Positions 10,276-20,143 of a stretch of 24,664 bases of DNA are shown here, in pieces. The stretch spans positions 28,104 to 52,767 of the forward strand of contig VHZZ01001041.1 of the NCBI GenBank assembly GCA_009801015.1, read 5' to 3'. How positions within the stretch are numbered: position 1 is the first letter of the stretch; each line of letters begins with the position of its first letter. The translations under genes were made by a program, and so were the position numbers. This DNA comes from Silene noctiflora. Its lineage: Eukaryota > Streptophyta > Magnoliopsida > Caryophyllales > Caryophyllaceae. The notes beneath the pieces are model-generated. The model was not told where the DNA came from. It did not search any database and was given only the letters and a program-made list of their open reading frames with translations.

Positions 10276-13200
10276 ATGGCGGCAAATCATCCACAACGTG
10301 TCGACACTCCGCCGCCTCCGTTGAACCGGCAGTTTCCATTCGCTACGGTCAAGCCGCCTTATATCCCGCCGCCTGCCGATTATCACCGCTTTCCTCCGCC
10401 TTCCGATACTCAAACTATCAACGTCAATACGCCTGTAACTGTCTGTCTCACTTATACTTGATTCTTTTTTCAATTTAATTTTGTTAATTAAGGTTAATTA
10501 CTCCGTATGTTGAGTTTATGTTGCTTCATTGGATTAAGGATTTTGTTTGTAATTGTTTTAATGGTTAGTTTAAGCGTGTGGCATTGTCTTGATTGTGTTA
10601 CTTGTTGTGTTTAATTAGGTTTACTTGACCTAATTGTGAATTAAGAGCACGCAAATGTCGTGTTTTTCGGTTGTCGAATTGAATTGTTCTTAGTTAGACT
10701 GTTAACCGGATTGTATTGGTGATTATTTTGAGTGTCGCTGTTATTTAGTAATCCTAATAGACTGACTGTGTTGCTCGAACTCTTTAATCGTTTCTTAAAT
10801 ATAAATATCCGTGTTGGACGCTAGACACCTTATTTTAGACCAAAAACATCCAAGGGTTAAGTACTGGACTCGCTAAGAATAAAAAACAGGTAACCAAATG
10901 ATTGAAACGGAGGGAGTGTTGGATAATACTCCCTCTGTCCCGGTCATTTGTTGTCCTATTCCAATTTGGGGTGTGTCAGTCCATTGTTATCCTTTCTATT
11001 TTAAGAATAAGCTTGATGAACAATTTGATCATTTACACTCAATTTAGTCCCCTTGTCATTTAGTAATTGCCCCCCTCCTTTTTCCTTGGTCTTTGTGCCA
11101 AAACCAAGGGACAACAATTGACCGGGACAGAGGGAGTACCTGAATATGTGCTTGGCATCTAGTATATGTAACTTGAGTCCAACAACATAGCTCATGAGAA
11201 TGCAGAAGTTTGTTGTTTAGTGCGTGTGTTTTTGTCTATGGACTAATTGACTTAGTGTTGGATCGTAAGCATTTGTTTTCTGAATGTTGTGGATGATGTC
11301 GTGCACAAAGTCTCTTTATATTAAGAACGGTGTTAGAGAAAATTCTATGTATTACAAATTGGGCTTGCATTGTGTCATGCATTTTGCCCCATCTCACAGC
11401 AAGGATGCAAGTTTGAGGATCCTTACTAGCACCGTTGGTAAAGTCTCTCAGGGCACTGTGATAGGAATCCTAATCTCGAAATGCCCGCTTCTTCAAAATA
11501 GTTTTCAACATGGGATCCTTTGGACACTTGATGCTGAGCAAAGTTTTCTTGTCTTTGTTTCCATATATTTGTGTTGCTGACTCGTGGTTAACATGAGGCT
11601 ACTCTGTGTGAACACATGTGCATCCATCTGTCTTGTGAACTTGTATTTGCTATTAAGTTCCGGACATTTGTTTTGATGCTTTCAGCCGATGAAGCGGAAG
11701 AGTTACACAGATGATCACAAGGCTGAGCCAAGTGACTGGACAGCTAGTACTGGATACACTGAAGTAGTTGCTCACAACCCCTTCCAGACACCTAAATCTG
11801 GAAAAGCAGGGAAAGGACGGGGATCAAGGGTTGCCAAATTCGACAGAGCTGCGTCTCAGATTCCCGTATCAAATGCTGGTTAGTATTAGAGTCGGGTGGT
11901 TGTTGCTTGTTACTGCGTAAGAGATAAAGAGATGGGACGTGGAATGAAGTTGGGAGGCTTAATGTTTTTGAGGCATCACAACATAATGTCCCCGAGTTTG
12001 GCCCTTTATTGATTTTGAAGATATGTTGTTGAATAAATTTACATTTTTTGGTCTTGACATATCGAATATTGAATTGCAGGTTCTCCAGCCAACAACCTCA
12101 CTCCGATTGGTCCCTGTCGCTATGATAGTTCCCTTGGTATTTGACATTATACATACTGCTTACTTCTAGTTATTTTGACATATTTTGCTGTTAATATCTT
12201 AACTCGCTTTGGGTCTGATGTTCATGATTAATATGATGACAGTTATCTCCCTTACATGCAGGACTTCTGACGAAGAAGTTTATCAACTTGATCAAACAGG
12301 CTGAAGATGGGATTCTTGACTTGAACCAAGCTGCTGATACTTTAGAGGTAATATTTTGCTAATGCTTCTTCTTTGGTCTTCTTATTCTTCTCCTGTGTTC
12401 TGATACTTCGTTTTTAATGAGATCTAGGTCCAAAAAAGGCGGATTTATGACATAACCAATGTTCTAGAAGGCATTGGTTTTATTGAAAAGAAGCTGAAGA
12501 ATAGGATACAATTGAAGTATGTTACTTATGTAGTTAATTTACTCCGGCATTGGTTATTTGCTTGTTTTGACTCTTTTTATCATTATGTCTTTATTCCGGA
12601 ACCTTTTATTCTGAATGTTTCACTAAATTGATCAGGGGACTTGATGTTCTAAGACCGGGAGAGATTGATGATAGTGCTACTAGTTTACAGGTATTCAGAT
12701 GAAATGTAGTCCACAATACCATATATATATTAGTAGTAGTCATTGTGTACAACCGTCGTATGGTACGACGGACAAAAAGCAGCCACATTTTGATAAGCAG
12801 TGACCATTTTATGTTAAAAAGTGACCAAATTAACACTTTTTTAACCTAAAATGGTCACTTGTTTCTATAAAAACGGTCACTTTTTAACCGTCTTACAATG
12901 CGACAGTCTTATAGTATAATTTGTGTTTGTATTTAAATCTTTCGTCTGCCTGCATTGTTATTTTATATATACCTTTTCTCTCATCAGGCAGATATTGACA
13001 AACTTTCAATTCAAGAGCGCAGATTGGATGAACAAATTAGGTCTCACCTAACCTATGTGTTTGCTTTAAAAACCTTAACATATTTCTCTCCTCATCTTTA
13101 TTGGTAACGCTAATGCTCAATCACATTGCAGAGAAACGCAAGAACTTTTGAGGGAAATGAGTGAAGAAGAAAATAATCAAAAGTATGCGTTCCTCACCCA

Positions 13201-15744
13201 AATCTACATCCAGTATCATTGTTTTTTTTTTTTCAGTTACTAAGCTAATCTTCACCGTCTCTTAACAATGAGGTGTATACCTTGTTACTGAATACTCGTG
13301 CTCATCATCTTCATGTTCATCATTCAGGTGGCTGTTCGTAACTGAAGAAGATATTAAGGGCATGCCCTGTTTTCAGGTATGTTTATCTAGTATTATTTTT
13401 AACCTTTCCATTTTGATGAACACACTTCCTCCCATGCCAGTGAACTCTAAAATCTTCTTTGCTGAGTGTTAAGGATAAACTTAATTTAATAAAATAGTAG
13501 CTGTTGAATGTGTGGCTGTGTACTAATATGTGGCTTATGTTATGACAGAATGAAACATTAATAGCTATTAAGGCTCCACATGGTACAACTTTGGAGGTCC
13601 CAGATCCAGATGAGGCGAGTTCAGTGAAATTAAGCTGCGGTGTTTGCTGGATTACTTCCATTTGAACATTTCTGAGGACGTTGTTTTATGTAATTTTATA
13701 GGCTGTTGATTACCCGCAAAGAAGATATAGAATAGTTCTCAGGAGCACAATGGGTCCGATTGACGTTTATCTAGTCAGGTATGTTGACCCATATTTTGGA
13801 GGCCTCTAGTGCTCCAAATGTCACCCTTTCATGTTCTCATTTTTTTTAAGAAACGATGCACGGGTTCTCTGTTGGATACAAAATGCTACGGAGTATATAT
13901 TAGTATCACTTTATTAGTTGTATACTTGTAACTTGTGTATGTTTCTTGCTGATAAATTTTCTGGTTTGAAGTTGTTTGGGATTGGGTACGTTAATGAACT
14001 TGCATTTAAGTAATTGAAGGTTGACTGTGAAACTTCAGAGCTTGCTTACTATGTAGTGATTTGTCATGGCGACTAAGATGGAAGTTGTAAGAAAAACAGC
14101 CACTATTTTGAATCTCTCTCCTCCTTGTATTAGCTTTTCGACTTCATTTGCAACCAAATAAGATGAATTTATGATTTCTTCAAAGCAATTCTGGCCTTTT
14201 CCTCTTCGCCTCTTGCTCTTCATCTCGTCTTCTTCTCAGTTTCAAGTCACGTGTCTCCAAACTGATACTAATTTCAATTGCCTTGTTTTTAGTCAATTTG
14301 AAGAGAAGTTCGAGGAGATTAGTGCTGCTCCTGAACCTCCACCAAGCCTACCAGGGCCCTCAGGTTATATTGAGGACTTTCCAGCCGCTGTAAAGTATGA
14401 AAGTAGATGCACTGAGTTGAAAACGCAAGGACATGAAAACCATCGGACATGCTTAGATACCAATGCTCAACAGGACTTTGTGGGTGGAATCATGAAGATA
14501 GTACCTGAAGTTGATGTAAGTTAATTACTAGTGTATTTTATCATCTCAGGATTGTTTACTCATGCTCATATATGCAGTCGTAAATTTAAATGCAGCTAGT
14601 CTTTAGTCACTTTGAGATGATTCTCATGCATATAAATTGTGGGGCTTAGTGACATACAATTAATAAGGGTTATATTATACAAAGTATCAGCTACTGGGCA
14701 AAACAAAAAAATTGTTCGAGACCATATTGTTTGAGAGTTTGTGTTCCGAAGCATTCTGTTAGACTACTGCACCGTAAAAGAAAGATTTGCATTTTTTTAT
14801 GGGTTGCTTTTTTCAATAGTCAAAACTAGGATTACCATTTGTATTTTCAAGTTCGTGGGAAATGTTCTAGGTGTAAACTGTAAAGTGTATTATTATTGTT
14901 TTGGTGTAAACCGGAGTGTCCACCATTGACAATAGTCTATAAGCCCTTCGCTGCGGGTGCTCTCATGAAGAGGTAGCTGGCCAAAGAGTTTGCTCCATTC
15001 CCATGGGCAGGGATCGAACCCCTGATAACTGTAAAGAGCATTATAGTATTATACATGTACAAGAACAAGGTGTGTTATATGGTAGCTAATTCTCACCAAT
15101 TTACTCTTCTGTCCAGTGTAATGCAGATTACTGGCTGCTATCGGACGCTGATGTTAGCATCACTGACATGTGGAGAACTGATGGTACCCTTCCAATTGTT
15201 TCATTTCCTGTTAAATTTCCATTTTTTTCCTTGATGTCCCTTTTGACTCCCTAGTCCCTGCTACCCCCTTACTAAGAAGAAAAGAAAAATATAACCATAG
15301 AAGAGGCTCTTATGCTCTACTTAGATGCTAAACCCAGGAGTTGTTTTTACTGTCCCCCCATTCTGACTTCGTTGGTCAAGTGATGTCTATTACCTAAATG
15401 TATGTAAAGATATAACATGTCTAGTACTTTAAAACAACTATTTTCATAGTATCATTGTTCAAAATTAGCTATTGTATATTAGGAGTATGAGACATCATCA
15501 GTCAAATTCGGCTTCCGGTGACCATAAAATTTAGATGGGGACATCATATATGGGATGGAGAATATGTCGCTCTAAATTGCCAAATTTCTGTGATTGTATT
15601 TCTTGACCAATTATAGTTGGTGTAGAATGGACTGATTTGGGAGCTATACATGAAGACTATGATATGGCCAATGTCAGCACTCTGAAACCACAGAGCCCCC
15701 CGCCATCAAGCATTCCCAATGTTCCTCATATCACTCGGAAATGA
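10276..15744 (+). CDS. E2F: E2F transcription factor (canonical E2FA/E2FB type), gene 2 of a tandem pair, 14 exons
   Basis: Same role as the first gene: an RBR-controlled, DP-dependent activator/repressor of S-phase genes. Coding exons: 10276-10434, 11686-11878, 12080-12136, 12262-12347, 12428-12516, 12636-12690, 12988-13040, 13132-13182, 13328-13376, 13549-13614, 13702-13778, 14293-14515, 15117-15183, 15617-15744. They join in frame to 450 aa. Features: proline-rich exon 1 (53 aa); PMKRK basic start of exon 2; DNA-binding domain about 134-196 with RRIYD at 169-173; leucine-rich dimerisation segment about 214-247; marked box about 248-312; RBR-binding segment 387-404 ([13 protein letters not shown]). 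All intron positions and phases match gene 1. Oddities: the near-invariant Trp of the RIQWKG wing motif is Leu at 194, and intron 10 begins GC. Alternative: a diverged but functional paralogue rather than a pseudogene, since no stop or frameshift is seen. Confidence 0.91.
10893..10918. mobile_element. Right end of a Stowaway-type MITE (fragment)
   Basis: gtaaccaaatgattgaaacggagggagt has the form of a Stowaway right terminus. It stops ten bases before the complete element at 10929-11136. No matching left end is close by. It lies in intron 1 of E2F gene 2. Confidence 0.45.
10929..11136. mobile_element. Stowaway-type MITE, copy 2, in intron 1 of E2F gene 2
   Basis: A 208-bp element flanked by TA (10927-10928 and 11137-11138). 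It begins CTCCCTCTGTCCCGG and ends CCGGGACAGAGGGAG, an exact inverted match over 15 bases. Interior blocks (gtcatttgttgtcc, caatttagtcc, tggtctttgtgccaaa) match copy 1 at 860-1066. Confidence 0.9.
12745..12918. mobile_element. Fold-back element (MITE) in intron 6 of E2F gene 2
   Basis: Nested inverted repeats. The inner arms 12799-12823 and 12834-12859 (agtgaccattttatg and its inverse) are separated by about 10 bases. The left outer end contains the self-complementary ccgtcgta-tgg-tacgacgg (12753-12771). The right end (accgtcttacaatgcgacag) is an imperfect inverse of the left end. There is no coding frame. Borders are approximate, and the family is unassigned (Mutator-like ends are possible). 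Confidence 0.6.
13615..13701 (+). other. GC-AG intron (intron 10 of E2F gene 2)
   Basis: The exon ends GATGAG and is followed by gcgagt instead of a GT donor; the intron closes with ttttatag. The same boundary in gene 1 is GATGAG|gtatgt. Using GC keeps the frame and the homologous junction [10 protein letters not shown]. The nearest GT, at 13619, would add four bases and break the frame. Confidence 0.85.
14934..15030 (-). repeat. Possible tRNA-derived SINE remnant in intron 12 of E2F gene 2
   Basis: On the minus strand, 15017-15007 reads GGTTCGATCCC, the pol III B-box consensus. GC-richer sequence downstream stands out from the AT-rich intron. No A box is visible at the expected distance and no clear tail or target duplication is seen, so it is at best a truncated copy. 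Confidence 0.3.
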
Positions 15745-16701
15745 TTCCCATGGAGTGGGAACTATATCTACGCCTTCATTGGCTGTTTCCCAGATCTAAG
15801 CAAGTCCCTTATCAGTCCAGTACTCGATATAGCAGATTCATGGAGATGTTGTCCAATACCGTTCTATGCATAAAGTGAGATGATGCAAAAAAAATTGTTG
15901 CTGATCCATTGTACAAACTTCATTGTGTCCATAACGCAGAGGTAGGCTACTATTTGCAGGAGCCGTTGATTCCTTGAGGCGTTGGTGTAAGGTTATTGTT
16001 TAGTCGACTTGTACAGCTCGGGAGGAATAGATGGTCGCTGTAGACTCAGATTCTTTAGCTGTTAGTCTCTATTTGTACATTAGTCTGTTCAATAGCTTTA
16101 GTCAATTCAGATTATTTTGCTAGAAACATTCAGAGCCTCAGAGGTATTGATGTCGGATGAGTAGTTTCGTAGTGAATTGTAGATGCGTCACCGTTAGTGC
16201 CGAGAGGACAGTTTGTTTCCCTTCCAAAATACTTTTGGAAGAAGCTTCACTGGTTAGTATTTGTAAAATATTGAATTTGGCCTCTCCCTTTTGTAGCCAT
16301 TTACATTAAGGAAATTCGACATGGTTTTAGTTTGAGGTGCACCCGGTTGAGATTGTCATAAATCTGGTACTGTGTCATACACGACGTGTAAAGAAGCACA
16401 AGCAGTTTTGATACTTATGGACATTGAAAACACTAAATATCATCTGTTGTAATTTTACCAGCTAAATTAGTTTTGCATTTGTGATGATGAGAAATTAGCG
16501 ACTTCAATTACAATCACGCATATCATCCGGGAATTAAGACGATTTATTATAGTAGCTCGTATATACAAATACATACTATATTACTATTACTATTACTATC
16601 ACATTTAAGTGAACAAGTTTCAACATTCTATTGCTCTTACATACAGATAATCACTTCTCTGTATCCGCCTTTCGAATCCAGCCAGGCACAAACAAAATGC
16701 A
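15745..16701. other. Convergent 3' UTR region
   Basis: Space between the stop codons of E2F gene 2 (+) and the DUF1279 gene (-). It probably holds both 3' UTRs. Nothing else coding is seen. No clear terminator or poly(A) signal can be assigned to one gene. Confidence 0.5.
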
Positions 16702-17818
16702 TCACTTCTGTTTATCTACCTTCTTCCCAATCCAACCGGCAACAATGGGAGTCAGAGCAACCGTTGGTGGAAACCTTATCGGCGATGCTGCCTTATGAGC
16801 AGCGTATGCCAGAGCAAATGTACCTACTTTCTCTCCTGTCTCATTCGTCGAGATTCCCACCTATTTTACAACAAGAAACATAACATTCATTTGTCAGCGA
16901 GTCTTATATAAAACCGTTACACAAATACTTTAACTCGAAAATAATATGCTTCATACCTTCTGAAGCAAAGCAGGGACATCGACACCAGCATTAATAAGGA
17001 AATAACACAATGTGAATGAAATCAAAGACAAAGTTATGGAAGTAGCTAAGTAAGCTCCTCCATATTTTGCCAACAATTCCTTAGCTTGCTCTCCCTTTGA
17101 TTTCCCTTCCTTCCCTTCTTCATCTTCCTTTGTGCTAAATATCTGCACCATTATCGATCAATTAACCCATTCAGTGGCGTAACCAGGATTTGAACTTAAG
17201 CGGGCAAGAAACTTTCAAAAGACAAAATGATAACATTGTAAGATAAACTAGAAAAAAAATCGAAGATTTCAACTAAATTTTCATTATTGCACTTATCCAA
17301 CTGATTTCTTACGGCGATAACAATATCATTACCCCAACATCTCAATGGCTCCCGCAAATTACGGGAAAAGAGGGGTTGGATATACGCGACCTTACTAGAC
17401 CCCTTTGTTTAGTTCCACTACTACATAACAATAACATTACCCGAGTGGCTCAGGGCTACACAAATTGCAGGATAAGAGGGGTTGGATATACGCGGCCTTA
17501 TCCTTGTGATAGCAATACAAACAAACCATACAATTAAAATTCATCAAACAAAAAATGAAGCATAATTAAGCACACCTTCCAAAGACCAGCTTCAAGACCA
17601 TATTTCTTAGTAAAATCTTCAGGTGATGAAGATTTATTATCAGTTTCAATAGGCTTGGTTTTATCTTTAACTGCTCTAATTTGAAATTTATGATAATTAG
17701 AATTAAATTTAGAAGAATTAGAAAAAGATGAAAGATGAATTAATCTAGTGTATGATGAAGAAGAAGATGAAGAAGGAAGAAGATTGATGAAAGAAGTTGA
17801 TGTTGCCATCATCATCAT
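16702..17818 (-). CDS. DUF1279 / FAM210-type membrane protein, probably plastid, 3 exons
   Basis: Exons in coding order: 17818-17576, 17142-16957, 16860-16702. All junctions are phase 0 and GT-AG, giving 195 aa. Residues 1-50 are rich in Ser/Thr with few acidic residues, typical of a chloroplast transit peptide. Residues about 100-185 form the DUF1279 domain: KELLAKYGGAYLATS, a hydrophobic span about 112-131, NAGVDV, then a second conserved part with KVGTFALAYAAHKAASPIRF. A small Arabidopsis plastid protein (I believe At2g27290) has this design. Its molecular role is not established; animal FAM210 relatives are mitochondrial. Four ATG codons in a row open the frame, so the exact first residue is uncertain by up to three. 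Intron 1 carries repeat remnants. Confidence 0.91.
17174..17210. repeat. Dispersed-repeat remnant in intron 1 of the DUF1279 gene
   Basis: The stretch gtggcgtaaccaggattt, followed by gaacttaagcgggc, looks like a widespread plant repeat. I recognise the style but cannot name the family. Confidence 0.3.
17313..17510. repeat. Two SINE-like repeat units about 106 bp apart in intron 1 of the DUF1279 gene
   Basis: ggggttggatatacgcg-ccttac/t occurs at about 17373-17392 and again at about 17479-17499, 106 bases apart. Each is preceded by an ataacattacc block and a gtggct/atggct block. GC content is above that of the surrounding intron. The ggttggatatacgc...cctta core resembles a common plant short-repeat motif. 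Both face the same way, so this is a tandem duplication or two insertions. Confidence 0.55.
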
Positions 17819-18049
17819 CGTATCTCTTTCTTTATTTGGGTGATAAATTTAGCATTTATTTGTGCGTGGTTTTGTTCATGTGTTTGTGTGGTATTCATGT
17901 GCAATTAGAGCAACGGCCCAGAAAATTTTGAAAAAGTAATCTTTATTGGGCCATGTGGTTCTGTATGCTACCACGTTGATAATACTCCGCCCATTACCCA
18001 TTTTCAAATTTGTTGGTTGTTTGATACGTACTCCATTGGTTTTTTTTAG
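17819..18049. other. Upstream region of the DUF1279 gene
   Basis: A short spacer between the start codon of the minus-strand gene and the repeat cluster. It must hold that gene's promoter. I see no decisive TATA or other motif on the minus strand. Confidence 0.4.
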
Positions 18050-18052
18050 TTA

Positions 18053-18210
18053 GGCTATATTCTTTTGAACTGAAACTGTCTGATTTGAACTTAATAAAGC
18101 TAAAGAGTTAATTTGTAAAAAGAAGAGCTGAACTTAATGAAGCTAAACTAAACTGAATAGAGCTGAACTGAACTGAAATGAGCTGAAATTAAGTTCAAAA
18201 GAACAGGGCC
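18053..18210. mobile_element. TIR element (Tourist/PIF-Harbinger-like) filled with GAACT repeats
   Basis: A 158-bp element flanked by TTA at 18050-18052 and 18211-18213. Left end ggctatattcttttgaact and the inverse of the right end, ggccctgttcttttgaact, match at 16 of 19 bases. TTA target duplications and GGC-type termini suggest a PIF/Harbinger MITE. The interior is a degenerate array of GAACT/GAGCT units. Confidence 0.65.
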
Positions 18211-18870
18211 TTAGGACCGAAACTGACTGAACTGAACCGAACTTAATAGCGCTGAACTACGCTGAACTGAACTTATTGGAGCTAAACTGAACTAAACTGA
18301 GCTGAAGGAAAGAATTAATTTGTGAAGAGAAGAGCTATACTGAACTGAATAGAGCTAAATTTAACTGAAATGGGCTGAAATTAACTGAAATGGGCTGAAA
18401 TGGGCTGAATAGGGTCTTAAGACCAAAACTGACTGAACTGAACTTAATAGCGCTGAACTAAGCTGAACTGAACTTATTGGAGCTAAACTGAATTAAACTG
18501 AGCTGAAGTAAAGAGTTAATTTGTGAAGAGAAGAGTTGAATTGAACTGAACTGAACTGAATAGAGCCGAACTGAACTGAAATGAGCTGAATTAAGTCCAA
18601 AAGAACAAGGCCTTAATTTTGCCAAACTTTTCCGAACTAAACTAAATTAATAAAGATCCGAAGATGCAGATCTGAATTTAACTTATAAGAGTGTTACTTT
18701 TCTGAACTGACTATGGATCTGAAGCGAATTTATAGAAAAATGGGTATGAATTGAGCTAAATTTTCCTGAACTAAATTTATAAGATCTAAACTTATAGGAT
18801 CTGAATTTAGATTCTATGATCTAAACTGAATTTAAGGAGAGTTACTTTAAGTCAAAAAGAATAGGACATT
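18211..18870. repeat. GAACTGAACT-type minisatellite array with a 206-bp higher-order unit
   Basis: Degenerate pentamer-based units (ctgaactgaact, ggagctaaactgaa) fill the region. A longer unit starting gacc-aaactgactgaactgaac recurs at 18215 and 18421, 206 bases apart. The end agtccaaaagaacaaggcc at 18594-18612 matches the terminus at 18192-18210 and that at 147-165. A more worn end is near 18850-18870. Confidence 0.8.
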
Positions 18871-18972
18871 AGTCCTTTTATGATGTTTTATGATAATTTT
18901 CAACCGATTCTAACATATTCTCGGAAAATGGTCTAGAGTGTGTTACAACTTTTAAATTCTACCTTATGTCAT

Positions 18973-19062
18973 CTCCCTCCATACCACACCAAAGGTAACA
19001 TAAACCCACTTTTGTGAGGGGAAAAGTGAATCCATGTTACCTTTGGTGTGGTATGGAGGGAG
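18973..19062. mobile_element. Compact fold-back MITE with perfect 29-bp arms
   Basis: Arms 18973-19001 and 19034-19062 are exact inverse copies over 29 bases, with a 32-base spacer. The termini ctccctcc/ggagggag are Stowaway-like, but the arm sequence differs from the other Stowaway copies here. TA follows on the right; AT precedes on the left. If transcribed it would form a strong hairpin. Confidence 0.85.
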
Positions 19063-19619
19063 TATATGATTACCTTGGATGACTGCGCAGCAAAAAGCCA
19101 GAAGGTATTGATATTATCGCGATATCAATCATCCGGCTCAACCGTTCATTTTTTATTTTTTTATTTTTTTTTTATCTATGAAAAGACAATAGTATAAGGC
19201 ACAACAGTTCTATTTTCTTAAGGAGAAGAGAACGGTCATAAAGCAAAACTGTTCTCTATGATTGTGATTTGTGAATACACACTTGAATGCCTCTTAAATA
19301 CATGAGCTCACATCAAATAGTATAGACAGTTCAACACCTAACTCCGATTTAACTCGTTTAAGAAGGAAGAGAGGCTAGAAAAGGCAATGGGCTCCCCATC
19401 TCTAGGAAGATTGTGTCCATGATATGGTAATCTAAGCTTTAATTTGCGTAAAACACTTATATGATTTACTTTGTATGTAATTTCAAAGGATTCAGACTTC
19501 AATATATTCCCGATCCATTGTGACATTGGATCGGGGTTATGCTCACTTCATTATCTCAATTAGACTATCAATTTCATTTTTTGTTCAACAAATTCTCATA
19601 TTTTAAACAATCATTTAGT
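19063..19619. other. Intergenic, no gene seen
   Basis: AT-rich with short frames only. The minus-strand frame near 19338-19526 has no recognisable domain. Confidence 0.5.
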
Positions 19620-19904
19620 ATGGCTATTAGGGCGGAATCGGCTCTTCAAGCTGAAGATGTGGGTCTCTATCAGGCGTTAAGTTGGGCACGGGGTTAGGGA
19701 TACCGGCATTTGGAAGTCTCTTCTGACTGCTTACAATTAATCTTTTTTATTGCTGGACTGGAGACAACGCATTTCTTGGTTAGAGGAATCATGAATGATT
19801 TGCAACATCTATTTCCGTTTTTCCATTGTTTGTCTTTTAGTTATATCCCTAAAAGTTATAATACCATCGCCCATAGACTCGCCTGTGAGTCTATGGATAG
19901 TTAG
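19620..19904 (+). pseudogene. RNase H-type (RVT_3) retroelement fragment, dead
   Basis: One continuous frame encodes residues typical of the plant RNase H-like domain seen in LINE-derived and related proteins: an acidic AESALQAEDVGLYQALSWA helix, GYRHLEVSSDCLQLI, then IMNDLQHLFPFF and a closing SYIPKSYNTIAHRLA. An in-frame TAG at 19695-19697 breaks it between the first helix and GYRHLEV. Upstream catalytic sequence is missing. It ends with a stop at 19905-19907. The family assignment is from motif recall, not a search. Confidence 0.72.
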
Positions 19905-19973
19905 GACACCTTTCTTTACTGCCGCAAAAAAAAAAATAGTATAAATAAAACACACATCATATACACAAATTCT

Positions 19974-20143
19974 CATTTGTGACGGAGGTACCCGTCGCAA
20001 GCTTGTGACGGGTACCATTTTGTCTCACAAAAGCCCCATGAGAGGAGAGAGGAAAGCAAGTGGGGTGGTGCCCCCACCACTTGCTTTATTCGTTTTGTGA
20101 GACAAAATGTCCGTCGCAAAGGTCCGACCCGTCGCAAGGGAGA
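19974..20143. mobile_element. Fold-back MITE with long nested inverted repeats
   Basis: The outer parts contain gacgg/cccgtcgcaa blocks on both sides. A middle pair, attttgtctcacaaaa (about 20016-20031) and ttttgtgagacaaaat (about 20094-20109), is an exact inverse. The centre is a GC-rich palindrome, aagcaagtgg...ccacttgctt (about 20055-20085). There is no coding capacity. Borders are approximate; the long TIR style suggests a Mutator-like MITE. Confidence 0.7.

Noticed and set aside
10023-10478. 151-codon frame overlapping the leader and exon 1 of E2F gene 2
   Set aside because: It begins without an ATG, is out of frame with the E2F coding sequence, and is low-complexity translation of pyrimidine-rich DNA.
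11284-11580. 98-codon open frame inside intron 1 of E2F gene 2
   Set aside because: No recognisable domain, typical of chance frames; the exon 1-exon 2 junction of the E2F gene needs this sequence as intron.
15007-15017. tRNA gene suggested by a B-box-like GGTTCGATCCC on the minus strand
   Set aside because: No A box, acceptor stem or anticodon arm can be laid out around it; at most a SINE remnant.
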